Shown piece by piece: positions 1-9,022 of a stretch of DNA of 64,000 nt. A model generated the notes under the pieces. That model did not search any database, was not told the origin of the DNA, and saw only the letters and a list, made by a program, of their open reading frames with translations. Location of the stretch: assembly GCA_032681305.1 (NCBI GenBank), contig CP136340.1, positions 930,001 through 994,000 of the forward strand, given 5' to 3'. Each line of letters opens with the position of its first letter. Position 1 is the first letter of the stretch. The position numbers were made by a program, and so were the translations under genes. The DNA is from HIMB114 sp008638005 (GTDB lineage: Bacteria > Pseudomonadota > Alphaproteobacteria > Pelagibacterales > Pelagibacteraceae).

Positions 1-377
1 AGATTTCTAGTTAAATCACTTGTGTTAGATAGAATTAATAGACCTTCTGATTTAAAATCTAGTCTTCCAGCAAAAATAAAATTTTTAAATTTTTCATCAA
101 TAATTTCATAAATTATTTTCTTATTATCTTGTTTATTTTTTGAACATATGACTTCATAAGGTTTATAAAATTTAAAAACTTCTATTTCTTTTTTAAAGAC
201 AACTATTTTATCATTAACAACAATTTTGTCCTCTTCATTTACAAAAGTTACAGGACTTTGTACTAGGTTATTATTTAGATAAATTTTTCTTTGACTAATA
301 AGTTTTTCTATTTCTCTACGTGAACCCTGGTTATAATATGATAAGAGTTTAGCTATTCTAATTTTTTTATTATGCAT
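1..377 (-). CDS. rluB: Ribosomal large-subunit pseudouridine synthase, RluB/RsuA family (partial, runs off the left edge)
   Basis: Translated from the minus strand, the first ~125 residues start MHNKKIRIAKLLSYYNQGSR and form an S4 RNA-binding domain (RIAK..., SRREIEKLI). The pseudouridine synthase core then begins with GRLDFKSEGLLIL, which carries the catalytic Asp of the GRLD motif. The family converts uridine to pseudouridine in 23S (RluB) or 16S (RsuA) rRNA. RluB is preferred because rluB commonly sits divergent to tadA in alphaproteobacteria, as it does here. The 3' end lies outside the window. Its ATG overlaps the tadA start codon region on the other strand. Confidence 0.85.
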   Translation of the reverse strand, partial: MHNKKIRIAKLLSYYNQGSRREIEKLISQRKIYLNNNLVQSPVTFVNEEDKIVVNDKIVVFKKEIEVFKFYKPYEVICSKNKQDNKKIIYEIIDEKFKNFIFAGRLDFKSEGLLILSNTSDLTRN

Positions 378-842
378 ATTAAAAAGAAATTAACTTCTGA
401 TTATATATTCGATAAACTTTATAAGCTATCTCTTAGAGCTTATAAAGAAAATGAAGTTCCAGTTTCTAGTCTGATAGTTGACCCAGTATTAAATAAAATT
501 TTATCAAAGTCCTATAATCAGAATAGGAAAAAAAATAATCCATGTGCCCATGCTGAAATAGAATCAATATTAAAAGCGTGTAAAATTTTAAAAAAACCAA
601 GACTAGACGGTCTTGATCTGTATACTTCTTTAGAGCCATGCCTGATGTGTGCCTCAGTAATTTTTCAGACAAAATTAAAAAGAGTTTATTTTTGTATTGA
701 AGATAAAAAAAATGGAGCACTTATTAATAATTACAAATTATCTTTCAAAACTCATTTAAATCATAAATTAGAAGTTTATTATGGTTTTCATCAAGATAAA
801 TTCTCTAAAATTTTAAAGAAATTTTTTAAACTTAAAAGATAA
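372..842 (+). CDS. tadA: tRNA-specific adenosine(34) deaminase TadA
   Basis: A 156-residue protein of the cytidine/deoxycytidylate deaminase fold. The zinc site is visible as H60-A-E62 (catalytic Glu) and the PCxxC motif with C90 and C93. EVPVSSLIV near residue 28 matches the usual GEVPVGAVIV. TadA deaminates A34 to inosine in tRNA-Arg(ACG), so that one tRNA can read three codons. The only in-frame Met before the core is at 372, inside the divergent rluB start, so the two coding regions overlap by 6 bp. The stop lies 3 bp from the convergent purD stop. Confidence 0.92.
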   Translation: MHIKKKLTSDYIFDKLYKLSLRAYKENEVPVSSLIVDPVLNKILSKSYNQNRKKNNPCAHAEIESILKACKILKKPRLDGLDLYTSLEPCLMCASVIFQTKLKRVYFCIEDKKNGALINNYKLSFKTHLNHKLEVYYGFHQDKFSKILKKFFKLKR

Positions 843-845
843 AAA

Positions 846-2105
846 TTATATAGCTCTCCAACCAATATCTCTTCGGTAATATTTATTTTTCCAATCTAAT
901 TCATCTAAAAGTTCAAGCGCTCTATCACGTGATGATTTTAAATCTTTGAGTGATACAGTTGAATTTAATACCCTCCCTCCATTTGAGAATATTTTTCCAT
1001 TTTTTTCATAGGTACCTGCATGAAATAATTGTTCATTAAGATTTTCAGTATCTTTTGGAAGATTGTTGATCTCTATATCTTTTTTAAATTTGCCTGGATA
1101 ACCTTGGCTTGCCGCAACAACTGTTATAGAGGGGTTTTCAGTCCAATTAATTTTGATCTCATTTAGTTTTTGATTTATTGTAAAATTGATCAAATCTAAT
1201 AGATCAGTCTTTAATCTCATCATCAGCGCTTGACATTCTGGATCACCAAATCTGATATTATATTCGATTAATTTTGGCTCATCTTCATGTATCATTAATC
1301 CTGCATATAGTATTCCTGTATAAGGATGCCCTAATTCTTTCATGCCATGAATGGTAGGTTGAATTATTTTATCTAAAATTTTTTCTTCGATTTTTTTGTT
1401 TATAATAAGTGATGGTGAGTATGCGCCCATACCCCCAGTATTTAAGCCAGTATCATTTTCGCCAACTCTTTTATGATCCTGGGCAGTACCAACCTGTTGA
1501 AAATTTTTTCCATCTGTTATTATAAAGTAACTTGCTTCCTCACCCTTTAAAAACTCTTCTATAATTACTTTATTTGAACTTTGAAATTTACCGCTCATTA
1601 TTTCATCAATATCAACAAGCGCTTCATTAATTGAATTACATATGGTGACACCTTTACCAGCAGCCAATCCATCAGATTTAACAACAATTGGCGTATTGAA
1701 TTCAGATAAAACTTTTTTAGCTTCAGTGAGTGATTTTACTTCAAAGTACTTTGCAGTAGGAATATTAAATTTTTTACAAAAATCTTTCATAAAAATTTTA
1801 GAACCTTCTAATTGAGAAGCTTTCATTGAAGGGCCAAAAACTTTAATTCCTTTCTTTTCTAAATAATCAACAATTCCAGCCACAAGAGGTATTTCTGGAC
1901 CGACAACAACTAGTTCAATAGAATATTTTTTTAAAGTTTTATAAATCTCGTCAAAATTTAAAATATCAACATCTAAATTTTGACAAATCATAGCCGTACC
2001 TGCATTACCAGGCATGCAAAACAAGTTATTCAATTTTACTGATTGTTTCAATTTGAAGCAAATAGCATGTTCTCTGCCACCGCTTCCAATTACGCAAACG
2101 TTCAT
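846..2105 (-). CDS. purD: Phosphoribosylamine--glycine ligase (GAR synthetase)
   Basis: Length 419 aa, normal for PurD. The N-terminal domain opens with the nucleotide-binding GSGGREHA. An ATP-grasp domain follows, with VVKSDGLAAGKGV in the ATP loop and RFGDPECQ supplying metal-binding residues. It catalyses the ATP-dependent joining of glycine to 5-phosphoribosylamine, the second step of de novo purine synthesis, in the cytoplasm. The gene is divergent from xseA with about 20 bp between starts, a common alphaproteobacterial arrangement, and convergent with tadA. Confidence 0.96.
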   Translation of the reverse strand: MNVCVIGSGGREHAICFKLKQSVKLNNLFCMPGNAGTAMICQNLDVDILNFDEIYKTLKKYSIELVVVGPEIPLVAGIVDYLEKKGIKVFGPSMKASQLEGSKIFMKDFCKKFNIPTAKYFEVKSLTEAKKVLSEFNTPIVVKSDGLAAGKGVTICNSINEALVDIDEIMSGKFQSSNKVIIEEFLKGEEASYFIITDGKNFQQVGTAQDHKRVGENDTGLNTGGMGAYSPSLIINKKIEEKILDKIIQPTIHGMKELGHPYTGILYAGLMIHEDEPKLIEYNIRFGDPECQALMMRLKTDLLDLINFTINQKLNEIKINWTENPSITVVAASQGYPGKFKKDIEINNLPKDTENLNEQLFHAGTYEKNGKIFSNGGRVLNSTVSLKDLKSSRDRALELLDELDWKNKYYRRDIGWRAI

Positions 2106-2126
2106 ATATGTTGTTCATATAAGATA

Positions 2127-3317
2127 ATGAACAATATTCCAGAATTTTCTGTTACAGAAATCTCAAACCTAACAAAGCAAATTCTTGAGGAGAATTTTAA
2201 TTTAATAAAAGTAAGGGGTGAAATATCTAGTGTTAAAAATTTTAAAGGTCATCTATATTTTTCAATTAAAGATGAAAATTTTATTTTAAACTCTGTTTGC
2301 TGGTCATCAAAAGTTCCTTTTTTACAAATCCATCCTGAAGATGGAATTGAAGTTGTTGCTGAAGGCAAATTAAGCACTTACGCAAAAAGTAGTATTTCTA
2401 CCTATCAATTACAAGTAAACCAAATTGAAGTTAAAGGAGAAGGGGCAATATTAAAATTAATTGAACAAAGAAAAAAAAAATTAGAAACAGAAGGGTTATT
2501 TCGAGAAGATCATAAAAAATTAATACCTTTTTTACCCGAAAAAATTGGAGTTATTACATCTTCATCAGGATCAGTAATTATGGATATTATAGACAGAATA
2601 CAAGCACGCTGTCCGTCAAAAATTAAATTGTACCCAGTTAGCGTTCAAGGGATGAATGCATCTAAAGAGATTATTGAGGGCTTAGATTTTTTTAAAACTC
2701 ATAAGGTAGATGTCTTAATTATTGCTAGAGGAGGAGGCGGGATAGAAGATCTTATGCCATTTAATGATGAAGCACTTGTTAGGAAAGTACATTCTCATTC
2801 AACGCCAATTATATCGGCTATTGGCCATGAAACAGATTTCACTCTTTTAGATTTTGTAGCTGATCTGAGAGCCGCAACTCCTACTGCAGCAGCTGAGATT
2901 GCTGTTCCAGAAATTAAAAATTTAAAAGAAAAGTTAAATTCTTTATTTGAAGTTCTGCATTATAAAATAAAAAATTTATTAAAGAATAACGCGAATTTGC
3001 TTAGAAATTATCAAACTTTTTTAAGACTTAATAATCTAAAAAAAATAATAAATGACAATTCAAAAAGCTTAGTACTTTTAAATAACAATTTTATATTAAA
3101 TTTTTCGTCTTTTATTAAAATTAAAAGTATCAATATTGATAAATTAAACTTAATATTAAAAAGCCTTAATATTGAAAATGTTTTAAAAAGAGGATTTGTA
3201 ATATTAAAAAATAAAAAAGGTAAAATTATTAAAAACTCAAAATCTTTAAAAAAAGAAAAAGATTTCAAAATCAAACTTTATGATGATGAGTTAGAAGCGC
3301 AATTAAAGAAAACATGA
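2127..3317 (+). CDS. xseA: Exodeoxyribonuclease VII large subunit
   Basis: 396 aa from the ATG at 2127. An upstream in-frame start at 2043 would run through the purD start and adds residues unlike the family. The protein begins MNNIPEFSVTEISNLTKQIL, then an OB-fold (VRGEISSVKNFKGHLYFSIK), then the nuclease core with RGGGGIEDL and GHETDFTL, and a Lys-rich coiled C-terminus. With XseB it degrades single-stranded DNA to oligonucleotides. It is shorter than the E. coli protein, mainly in the C-terminal coil. The stop overlaps the next gene by 4 bp. Confidence 0.94.
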   Translation: MNNIPEFSVTEISNLTKQILEENFNLIKVRGEISSVKNFKGHLYFSIKDENFILNSVCWSSKVPFLQIHPEDGIEVVAEGKLSTYAKSSISTYQLQVNQIEVKGEGAILKLIEQRKKKLETEGLFREDHKKLIPFLPEKIGVITSSSGSVIMDIIDRIQARCPSKIKLYPVSVQGMNASKEIIEGLDFFKTHKVDVLIIARGGGGIEDLMPFNDEALVRKVHSHSTPIISAIGHETDFTLLDFVADLRAATPTAAAEIAVPEIKNLKEKLNSLFEVLHYKIKNLLKNNANLLRNYQTFLRLNNLKKIINDNSKSLVLLNNNFILNFSSFIKIKSINIDKLNLILKSLNIENVLKRGFVILKNKKGKIIKNSKSLKKEKDFKIKLYDDELEAQLKKT

Positions 3318-3496
3318 GTGAAGCTAAATTAAAATATAAGCAGGGATTATTTGAAATTATATCTGAGGGTGAATATGTTACATGCGCAGTTTCTGGAAAA
3401 AAGATTTTATTAAAAAATTTAAAATATTGGAGCGTAGATTTGCAAGAAGCCTATTATTCACCAATAGAAGTTGCAAAAAAACATAGTAATGATTAG
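3314..3496 (+). CDS. DUF2093 family protein
   Basis: A 60-residue soluble protein. The central CAVSGKKILLKNLKYWSVD and the ending with AYYSPIEVAKKH match the small alphaproteobacterial DUF2093 family, whose function is unknown. It overlaps xseA by 4 bp (ATGA) and the following M23 peptidase by 8 bp, so it is translationally coupled in an xseA-DUF2093-M23 operon. In other alphaproteobacteria the family is usually found close to lpxK/waaA-type genes, which lie just downstream here on the other strand. Confidence 0.85.
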   Translation: MSEAKLKYKQGLFEIISEGEYVTCAVSGKKILLKNLKYWSVDLQEAYYSPIEVAKKHSND

Positions 3497-4289
3497 AAAT
3501 TTTTTATTATTATCTCTTCTAATTACCTTTTCATGCAATGCTAATGCATTAGATTTTTACGGATCATTTACCCAAGGAGGGATGATTAAAGGTAAAACTG
3601 ATCCAAAATCAAGACTATTTGTAAATGGAAAAAATGTAAAAATTAGCAAAGAGGGTTATTTTGTTTTTGGCATTCCCAGGGATGCTTCACAAATATTAAA
3701 AGTCAAAATACAATTTGAAGATAAGATTCAAGAGCTTAAAAAAACTGTTCTTAAAAGAAAATTTAAAATCCAAAAAATTGACGGTCTGCCTAAAAGAAAA
3801 GTCACACCCAATGCTGAAGATATGATTAGAATAAGAAGCGAGGGTAAATTAATTTCTTTAGCAAAAAATAAAAATTCTAATTTAACAGATTTTTTTAGTG
3901 AATTTAAAAGACCTATTGAAGGTATTACCACAGGTGTTTACGGTAGCCAGAGAATATTAAACGGTAAGCCCAGAAGACCTCATTATGGTATAGATATTGC
4001 TGCAAAAAAAGGAACTATGATTAAAAATTCTAATAACGGAGTAGTTTTATTAGCTGAAAAAAATTTATTTTTTACTGGCGGTACCATAATTATTGATCAT
4101 GGACATAGCGTAATAACTATTTATTCTCATTTAGATGAAATATTCGTCAAAAAAGGTGAGTCTGTCAAAAGAGGTGAAAAAATCGGTACAGTAGGATCAA
4201 CAGGAAGATCAACAGGCCCTCACTTAGATTTTAGAATTTATTGTAACAATGTTCCAGTTGATCCTGATTTAATTTTGATATCTAATTAA
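3489..4289 (+). CDS. M23 (LytM-type) metallopeptidase, exported
   Basis: 266 aa from the ATG at 3489, which is followed directly by a signal peptide (MIRNFLLLSLLITFSCNANA). The ATG at 3471 would put a charged tail before it. After a ~120-residue N-terminal region comes the M23 domain: HYGIDIAAKKGT (HxxxD zinc motif), then DHGHSVITIYSHLDE, then GPHLDFRIY. The usual second motif is HxH; here it reads HLD. It is likely a periplasmic peptidoglycan endopeptidase or an amidase activator. The stop codon overlaps the convergent acyltransferase stop by 4 bp. Confidence 0.88.
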   Translation: MIRNFLLLSLLITFSCNANALDFYGSFTQGGMIKGKTDPKSRLFVNGKNVKISKEGYFVFGIPRDASQILKVKIQFEDKIQELKKTVLKRKFKIQKIDGLPKRKVTPNAEDMIRIRSEGKLISLAKNKNSNLTDFFSEFKRPIEGITTGVYGSQRILNGKPRRPHYGIDIAAKKGTMIKNSNNGVVLLAEKNLFFTGGTIIIDHGHSVITIYSHLDEIFVKKGESVKRGEKIGTVGSTGRSTGPHLDFRIYCNNVPVDPDLILISN

Positions 4290-5161
4290 ATCCGCCATCT
4301 ATCATGTGTCCAAATCCACTGATCAGGATTATCTAGAATCATTTTTTCTAAAATTTGATTTATTTTTCTAGTAATTGAATATTGGTCATCATTGGTGTTA
4401 ATCTCTAAAGTATCACATACATCAATTTCAAAATTAACTTGATTATGTCTTTTGATTTTTAGTGGCTGTAGAAGATATCCATGTTTCAGGGCTAATTGAG
4501 CGGGTATATTTGTAGTGAGCGCATCTTTAGCAAATAATTTGCATTTAATACCTTGGGAAACTTTTTGATCGATCATTATTGCAATATTTTTTTTACTCTT
4601 AATTTTATCAATCAATATTCGTGTACCTTCCTTCCCTTTACCAGGTATAGATTTTGGTATTTGATTATTGCATAGATATTTTTTTCTCAGATATTCCATG
4701 AGAGGATTTAAAAAAAAATTATTCAATGGCCTGTAAATAGCGGATACTTGAAATTTTTTTTCTTCGATTATCATCGCTAAGAGTTCAAAATTAGCAAAAT
4801 GACCTGAGAAAAATAATATAGGTTTGTTTCTTTTTCTCAATTCTTCCAGTCTATTTACGTGATTAATTTTAATATATTTAAAATTGTTATCTCTTAATTT
4901 TTTTAAATGCATATATTCAGCAAAAACTCTTCCATAGTTACACCACATTTTATTAATTATTTCTTTTTCTTTATTTTTTTTAATATTTGGCAGAGCAATT
5001 TGTATATTTGATTTAATTTTATTTTTATTTCTCAGCAATGGACCAATAACTTTAAAAATAAAACATGATAAATTAGATGAATTTTTTAAGCCAATAATTT
5101 TAAATATAAAAAAAAAAATAATTACTAGAAAAAATTCAAAAAAATATTTAATTGATTTCAT
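4286..5161 (-). CDS. lpxL: Lipid A biosynthesis lauroyl acyltransferase-like (LpxL/HtrB family)
   Basis: 291 aa, one N-terminal membrane segment (about residues 5-25), then an acyltransferase domain with the catalytic HX4(D/E) motif in FFSGHFANFELLA. The family transfers a secondary acyl chain from acyl-ACP to Kdo-lipid IVA on the inner face of the inner membrane. The gene overlaps lpxK by 14 bp and follows waaA and msbA, which supports a lipid A role over general lysophospholipid acylation. Chain specificity cannot be read from the sequence. Confidence 0.85.
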   Translation of the reverse strand: MKSIKYFFEFFLVIIFFFIFKIIGLKNSSNLSCFIFKVIGPLLRNKNKIKSNIQIALPNIKKNKEKEIINKMWCNYGRVFAEYMHLKKLRDNNFKYIKINHVNRLEELRKRNKPILFFSGHFANFELLAMIIEEKKFQVSAIYRPLNNFFLNPLMEYLRKKYLCNNQIPKSIPGKGKEGTRILIDKIKSKKNIAIMIDQKVSQGIKCKLFAKDALTTNIPAQLALKHGYLLQPLKIKRHNQVNFEIDVCDTLEINTNDDQYSITRKINQILEKMILDNPDQWIWTHDRWRI

Positions 5162-6062
5162 TTATAAACTTATTTAACTCTTTAATTTCTAAATCTATTT
5201 TTGCACATTCAACCTTATTTTGATATTTTTTATTTATATTAAAATAATTTTTTTCAGTTGTAATAAGACATAAATTTTTTTTTTCACTTAAATTAATTAA
5301 ATTTAAAATATCATCATCACTAAAATTATGATGATCTTTAAATTCTTTGGTTTGATAAACTTTAATTCCATTTTCTATTAATGTTTCAAAAAAACTTTCG
5401 TTATCTCCAATTCCACTGAATGCAAAATAGTTTTTATTTGATTTTTTTAATTGGTCACTAATAGTATATTTTGAGTAAAATATTTTGATATTGGGATTAT
5501 GTTTTTTTATTAAAACCTCCAGGTCCTCTCTTGAATTACCATTAATTAAAGCTAAATTATAATTTTTAATACTATCAAGCCTTTCCCTTAGTGGTCCAGC
5601 GGGTAGAATGTATTCATTACCAAATCCATCTTTAGATTTAATACATAAGATTGAAATATTTTTTTTGAATGAGTGATCCTGCATGCCGTCATCTAGAATT
5701 ACAAATTCATAACCTTTGTTTATCGCTATTTTTAAACCTTCTAATCTAGATTTAGGTATGAGAAGATCCGTGTAATAATTTAAAAAATTAATTTCATCTA
5801 TTTGATTCTTATTATACTTTTTTAATACACAGCATTTTTTATCTTTTTTGATTTCATCATAAATTCTTTTTACTAATGGAGTTTTTCCTGTGCCACCCAG
5901 GTAAATGTTTCCAACGCAAATTATTTTAATATTTTTGAAATTAATTGAACTTGCTAACGCTTTATTTATTTTAATAAATAATAAATAGACTAATGCAAAA
6001 GGAAGCAAAATAAATGAAAAAAAATTATTTTTTTTATTCCAGAAAAAAGGTTTACTTTTCAT
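5148..6062 (-). CDS. lpxK: Tetraacyldisaccharide 4'-kinase LpxK
   Basis: 304 aa. An N-terminal membrane-associated segment is followed by the P-loop GNIYLGGTGKTPLV, and later by LDDGMQDHSFKKN, the family's DDG-Q-H region. It phosphorylates the 4' position of the lipid A disaccharide at the cytoplasmic face of the inner membrane. It lies 3 bp after waaA and overlaps lpxL, in a lipid A-Kdo run. Confidence 0.93.
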   Translation of the reverse strand: MKSKPFFWNKKNNFFSFILLPFALVYLLFIKINKALASSINFKNIKIICVGNIYLGGTGKTPLVKRIYDEIKKDKKCCVLKKYNKNQIDEINFLNYYTDLLIPKSRLEGLKIAINKGYEFVILDDGMQDHSFKKNISILCIKSKDGFGNEYILPAGPLRERLDSIKNYNLALINGNSREDLEVLIKKHNPNIKIFYSKYTISDQLKKSNKNYFAFSGIGDNESFFETLIENGIKVYQTKEFKDHHNFSDDDILNLINLSEKKNLCLITTEKNYFNINKKYQNKVECAKIDLEIKELNKFINEIN

Positions 6063-6065
6063 TGA

Positions 6066-7289
6066 TTAATAGATGTAACTGTCAATTAGTTTTACTGTAT
6101 CTTTAAGTATATCACCGCTATATTCCTGAAAAAGTAAATTTGGACTTTTTTCTTTTACCTTAATTAATTGAGTAGATAAATTTTCAATTAATTCCTTTTT
6201 ATCCCTAACGACTGTTGCCAATTTTCTTTTTATTAGATCATCATATATTTCAGTAAAATTAAAGTAGTTATTACCAGTTATAATTTTGCAATTATAAAGG
6301 ATTGGTTCCATTGGATTTTGACCCCCATGATTAATCAACGAACCGCCTAAAAAAACAGTGTTCACAGAATTAAAAATATCTTCGGCAATTCCAAACTTAT
6401 CTACAACAACTATACCATTAAATTTTTTGACATAATTATTTTCTGAAATTCTTTGATACTTAATATTTTTATTTTTAATTATCTTTAATATATGATCTAT
6501 TTTATCAAGATGCCTCGGTATCAAAAAAGAAGTTAATGTATTAATTTTTTTTCCTAATTCTAAATGTGCATCTATTATTTGATCCATTTCATCTGAATGT
6601 ATACTCATAGCAGCCCAGCTATTAGTATTTTTTTCTATTCGAATAATATTTGGATTTCTTTTTTCAAGGTTGGTAAATTTTAAATTTCCAATATATTTTG
6701 TATTTTTTAAATTAAAATAATCTAAAATTTTTTTTACCTCATAACTTTGAGGTAGCACTACTTCAAAAACATTCATTATTTTAAAAAATAATTTTTTAAA
6801 AAATTTCCATTTCTCGAATGATTTTTTTGAAATTCTACAATTTAATAAAATTAATTTTGAATTTTTAGAAGATTGAAAAATCATATTAGGCCATAATTCG
6901 GATTCGACAAAAATAGACAGTTTCGGTTCCCAATTTTTTAAAAATCTATTAACAATAATTAAAGTATCTAATGGCGCAAATTGGTGAAAAGTGTTTTTAT
7001 TTTCAAAGTTTTTTTTGAAATATTCATAAGAACTAAGAGTAACACTGGTAATTAATAAATTTAATTCAGGTTTTTTTTGATAATATTTTATTAAAGAATG
7101 TATTGATTTAATTTCACCTAGACTTGAAACGTGGAACCAAATAATATTTTTTTTTTTTTCGATACTAGAATATCCAAGTTTTTCTTTGAATCTTTGTTGA
7201 TGCTCTTTTTTTTTAAGTACTCTTACTTTTAAAGCAAAATATAAAAAGGGATGGATAATTAGTGAGATTATTGAATATAATTGATACAT
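6066..7289 (-). CDS. waaA: 3-deoxy-D-manno-octulosonic acid (Kdo) transferase
   Basis: 407 aa, GT30 family. An N-terminal membrane anchor (residues ~3-22) is followed by WFHVSSLGE, the family's acceptor-side motif with the conserved Glu, then SELWPNMI, and GGSLINHGGQNPMEP in the C-terminal Rossmann domain that binds CMP-Kdo. It transfers Kdo to lipid IVA. It overlaps msbA by 1 bp and precedes lpxK. Whether it adds one or two Kdo residues cannot be told. Confidence 0.93.
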   Translation of the reverse strand: MYQLYSIISLIIHPFLYFALKVRVLKKKEHQQRFKEKLGYSSIEKKKNIIWFHVSSLGEIKSIHSLIKYYQKKPELNLLITSVTLSSYEYFKKNFENKNTFHQFAPLDTLIIVNRFLKNWEPKLSIFVESELWPNMIFQSSKNSKLILLNCRISKKSFEKWKFFKKLFFKIMNVFEVVLPQSYEVKKILDYFNLKNTKYIGNLKFTNLEKRNPNIIRIEKNTNSWAAMSIHSDEMDQIIDAHLELGKKINTLTSFLIPRHLDKIDHILKIIKNKNIKYQRISENNYVKKFNGIVVVDKFGIAEDIFNSVNTVFLGGSLINHGGQNPMEPILYNCKIITGNNYFNFTEIYDDLIKRKLATVVRDKKELIENLSTQLIKVKEKSPNLLFQEYSGDILKDTVKLIDSYIY

Positions 7290-9022
7290 TAACTCAAAGT
7301 TTGCTGATCACAAAGTTTTTTATATACTCCATTTTTACTTAATAATTCATCATGAGATCCAAATTCTGCAATATCGCCATTATCGATAACAAAAATGATG
7401 TCAGAATTTTTAATAGTTGAAAGCCTATGGGCAATTGTAAGAGTAGTTTTACCTTGAATTAAATTATTCATCGCTTCTTGAACAATTTTTTCAGATTCAG
7501 TATCTAAAGCAGATGTTGCCTCGTCCAATAAAATAATAGATGAGTTTTTTAAAATAGCTCTGGCAATTGACAATCTTTGTTTTTGACCGCCGGAAAGTTT
7601 TACTCCATTTTCCCCAACCATTGTATTAAATTGATCTTTAAGATTTATTATAAAATCATAGCTATTTGCTTTTATGCATGCCTGTTTTATTTGCTCATCT
7701 GAAGCTTCTAAGTTTCCATAAAGAAGGTTATTTTTTATAGTGTCATCAAATAAAATTATGTCTTGCGATACTAAAGCTATATGCTTTCTTAGACTCTGCA
7801 TTTTAATTTCTGAAATATCCTGATTATCAATTAATATATAGCCAGTTTTTGGATCGTAAAAGCGCGGTATTAAATTTAAAATCGTTGATTTACCACTTCC
7901 ACTGGACCCGACAAATGCTACATTAGATTTACCTTTAATTTTAAAACTCAAGTTTTTTAAAACTTTAACATTTTTTTTATACTCCATAGAAACATTGTTG
8001 AATTCAATGTCACCATTTACAAATTTTAGATCTTTTGCACCCTCCCTATCCTTAATAAGTACTTGCTCATCTAATATTTGATATATTCTTTTAGCTGCAG
8101 TAAAACCTTCATTGATACCTACGTTAATACCCGCTAATGCCCTAACTGGCTGGTATGCAAGCATTAAAGCGGTAAGAAATGAAAAAAAAGCTCCAACTTC
8201 CAAGTCTCCATTGATACTTCTGTAACCACCTGCAAAAACTACTAATGCGACTGCAATTCCTGTGATCGATTCCATTAAAGGTGCTGTTCCTAACCTTGTT
8301 CTTTCAACCTTAGAGCTTTTTTTTATCCAATTTTGAATAATAGACGACAGTTTACTCATTTCATTTTTTTCTCTTTGAAATATTTTAATTAATGTAACTG
8401 ATTTTAATATTTCACTTAAATATTTTGTAAACTCTTCATTAGCCTCTAGTGCTCCGCGTGCAGCTTTGCCCATTTTTGTCCCAAGTTTTTTTGATGCAAA
8501 ACCTGCAATAGGGATTAAAGTTAAAGCTAAAATACTTAAATAAATATCTTTGGAAATCATTAAGCCGATTAAAAAAAATAAGCTTATAATTTCTTTTATT
8601 GAATTAAGAGCAATTGTTTGAGTAATATTTTGAAGTCTACTCGTATCTTCAGTAAAATTTGATATAAATTTACCTGAGTGGTTGTCATTGATATAAGAAA
8701 GATCAGATTTTAGTATTTTTTCAGCAAGTATTTTTTGTATGCTTTCTTTAATTTTAAATGAAATATTTATTGATTGAATTCTGGTAAAATACAATGAAAC
8801 TGATTTGACTAAAAATGCACAAACAATAAATATCGGAATAAGAAAAAGCATTTGTTTGTCTTTTTCTATAAAAATTTTTTTAATTGCAGGATCTAATAAC
8901 CAGGCAACGGCGGCAGTTGCTGCACCATTAAGCAACATAAAGATAATGATTATACCTAAATCGGGTAAATATTTTTTAATTTGAGTTTTGTATATTCTTT
9001 TTAACAGTTGTACCTTGTTCAT
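7289..9022 (-). CDS. msbA: Lipid A export ABC transporter, MsbA type
   Basis: 577 aa, a full half-transporter: six membrane segments in residues ~20-310, then the ATPase with Walker A GSSGSGKST, signature LSGGQKQRLSIARAIL and Walker B SSIILLDEATSALD. MsbA flips core-lipid A across the inner membrane. Its placement directly before waaA, lpxK and lpxL supports lipid A as the substrate over a multidrug role. It abuts pmbA with no spacer (stop and start adjacent). Confidence 0.9.
   Translation of the reverse strand: MNKVQLLKRIYKTQIKKYLPDLGIIIIFMLLNGAATAAVAWLLDPAIKKIFIEKDKQMLFLIPIFIVCAFLVKSVSLYFTRIQSINISFKIKESIQKILAEKILKSDLSYINDNHSGKFISNFTEDTSRLQNITQTIALNSIKEIISLFFLIGLMISKDIYLSILALTLIPIAGFASKKLGTKMGKAARGALEANEEFTKYLSEILKSVTLIKIFQREKNEMSKLSSIIQNWIKKSSKVERTRLGTAPLMESITGIAVALVVFAGGYRSINGDLEVGAFFSFLTALMLAYQPVRALAGINVGINEGFTAAKRIYQILDEQVLIKDREGAKDLKFVNGDIEFNNVSMEYKKNVKVLKNLSFKIKGKSNVAFVGSSGSGKSTILNLIPRFYDPKTGYILIDNQDISEIKMQSLRKHIALVSQDIILFDDTIKNNLLYGNLEASDEQIKQACIKANSYDFIINLKDQFNTMVGENGVKLSGGQKQRLSIARAILKNSSIILLDEATSALDTESEKIVQEAMNNLIQGKTTLTIAHRLSTIKNSDIIFVIDNGDIAEFGSHDELLSKNGVYKKLCDQQTLS

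Noticed and set aside
466..720. Minus-strand ORF of 84 codons opposite tadA
   Set aside because: It is a shadow of a clearly conserved deaminase gene, with no recognisable domain.
2043..2126. Longer N-terminus for xseA
   Set aside because: The extension lies inside the divergent purD start and does not resemble the family; the ATG at 2127 begins the conserved domain.
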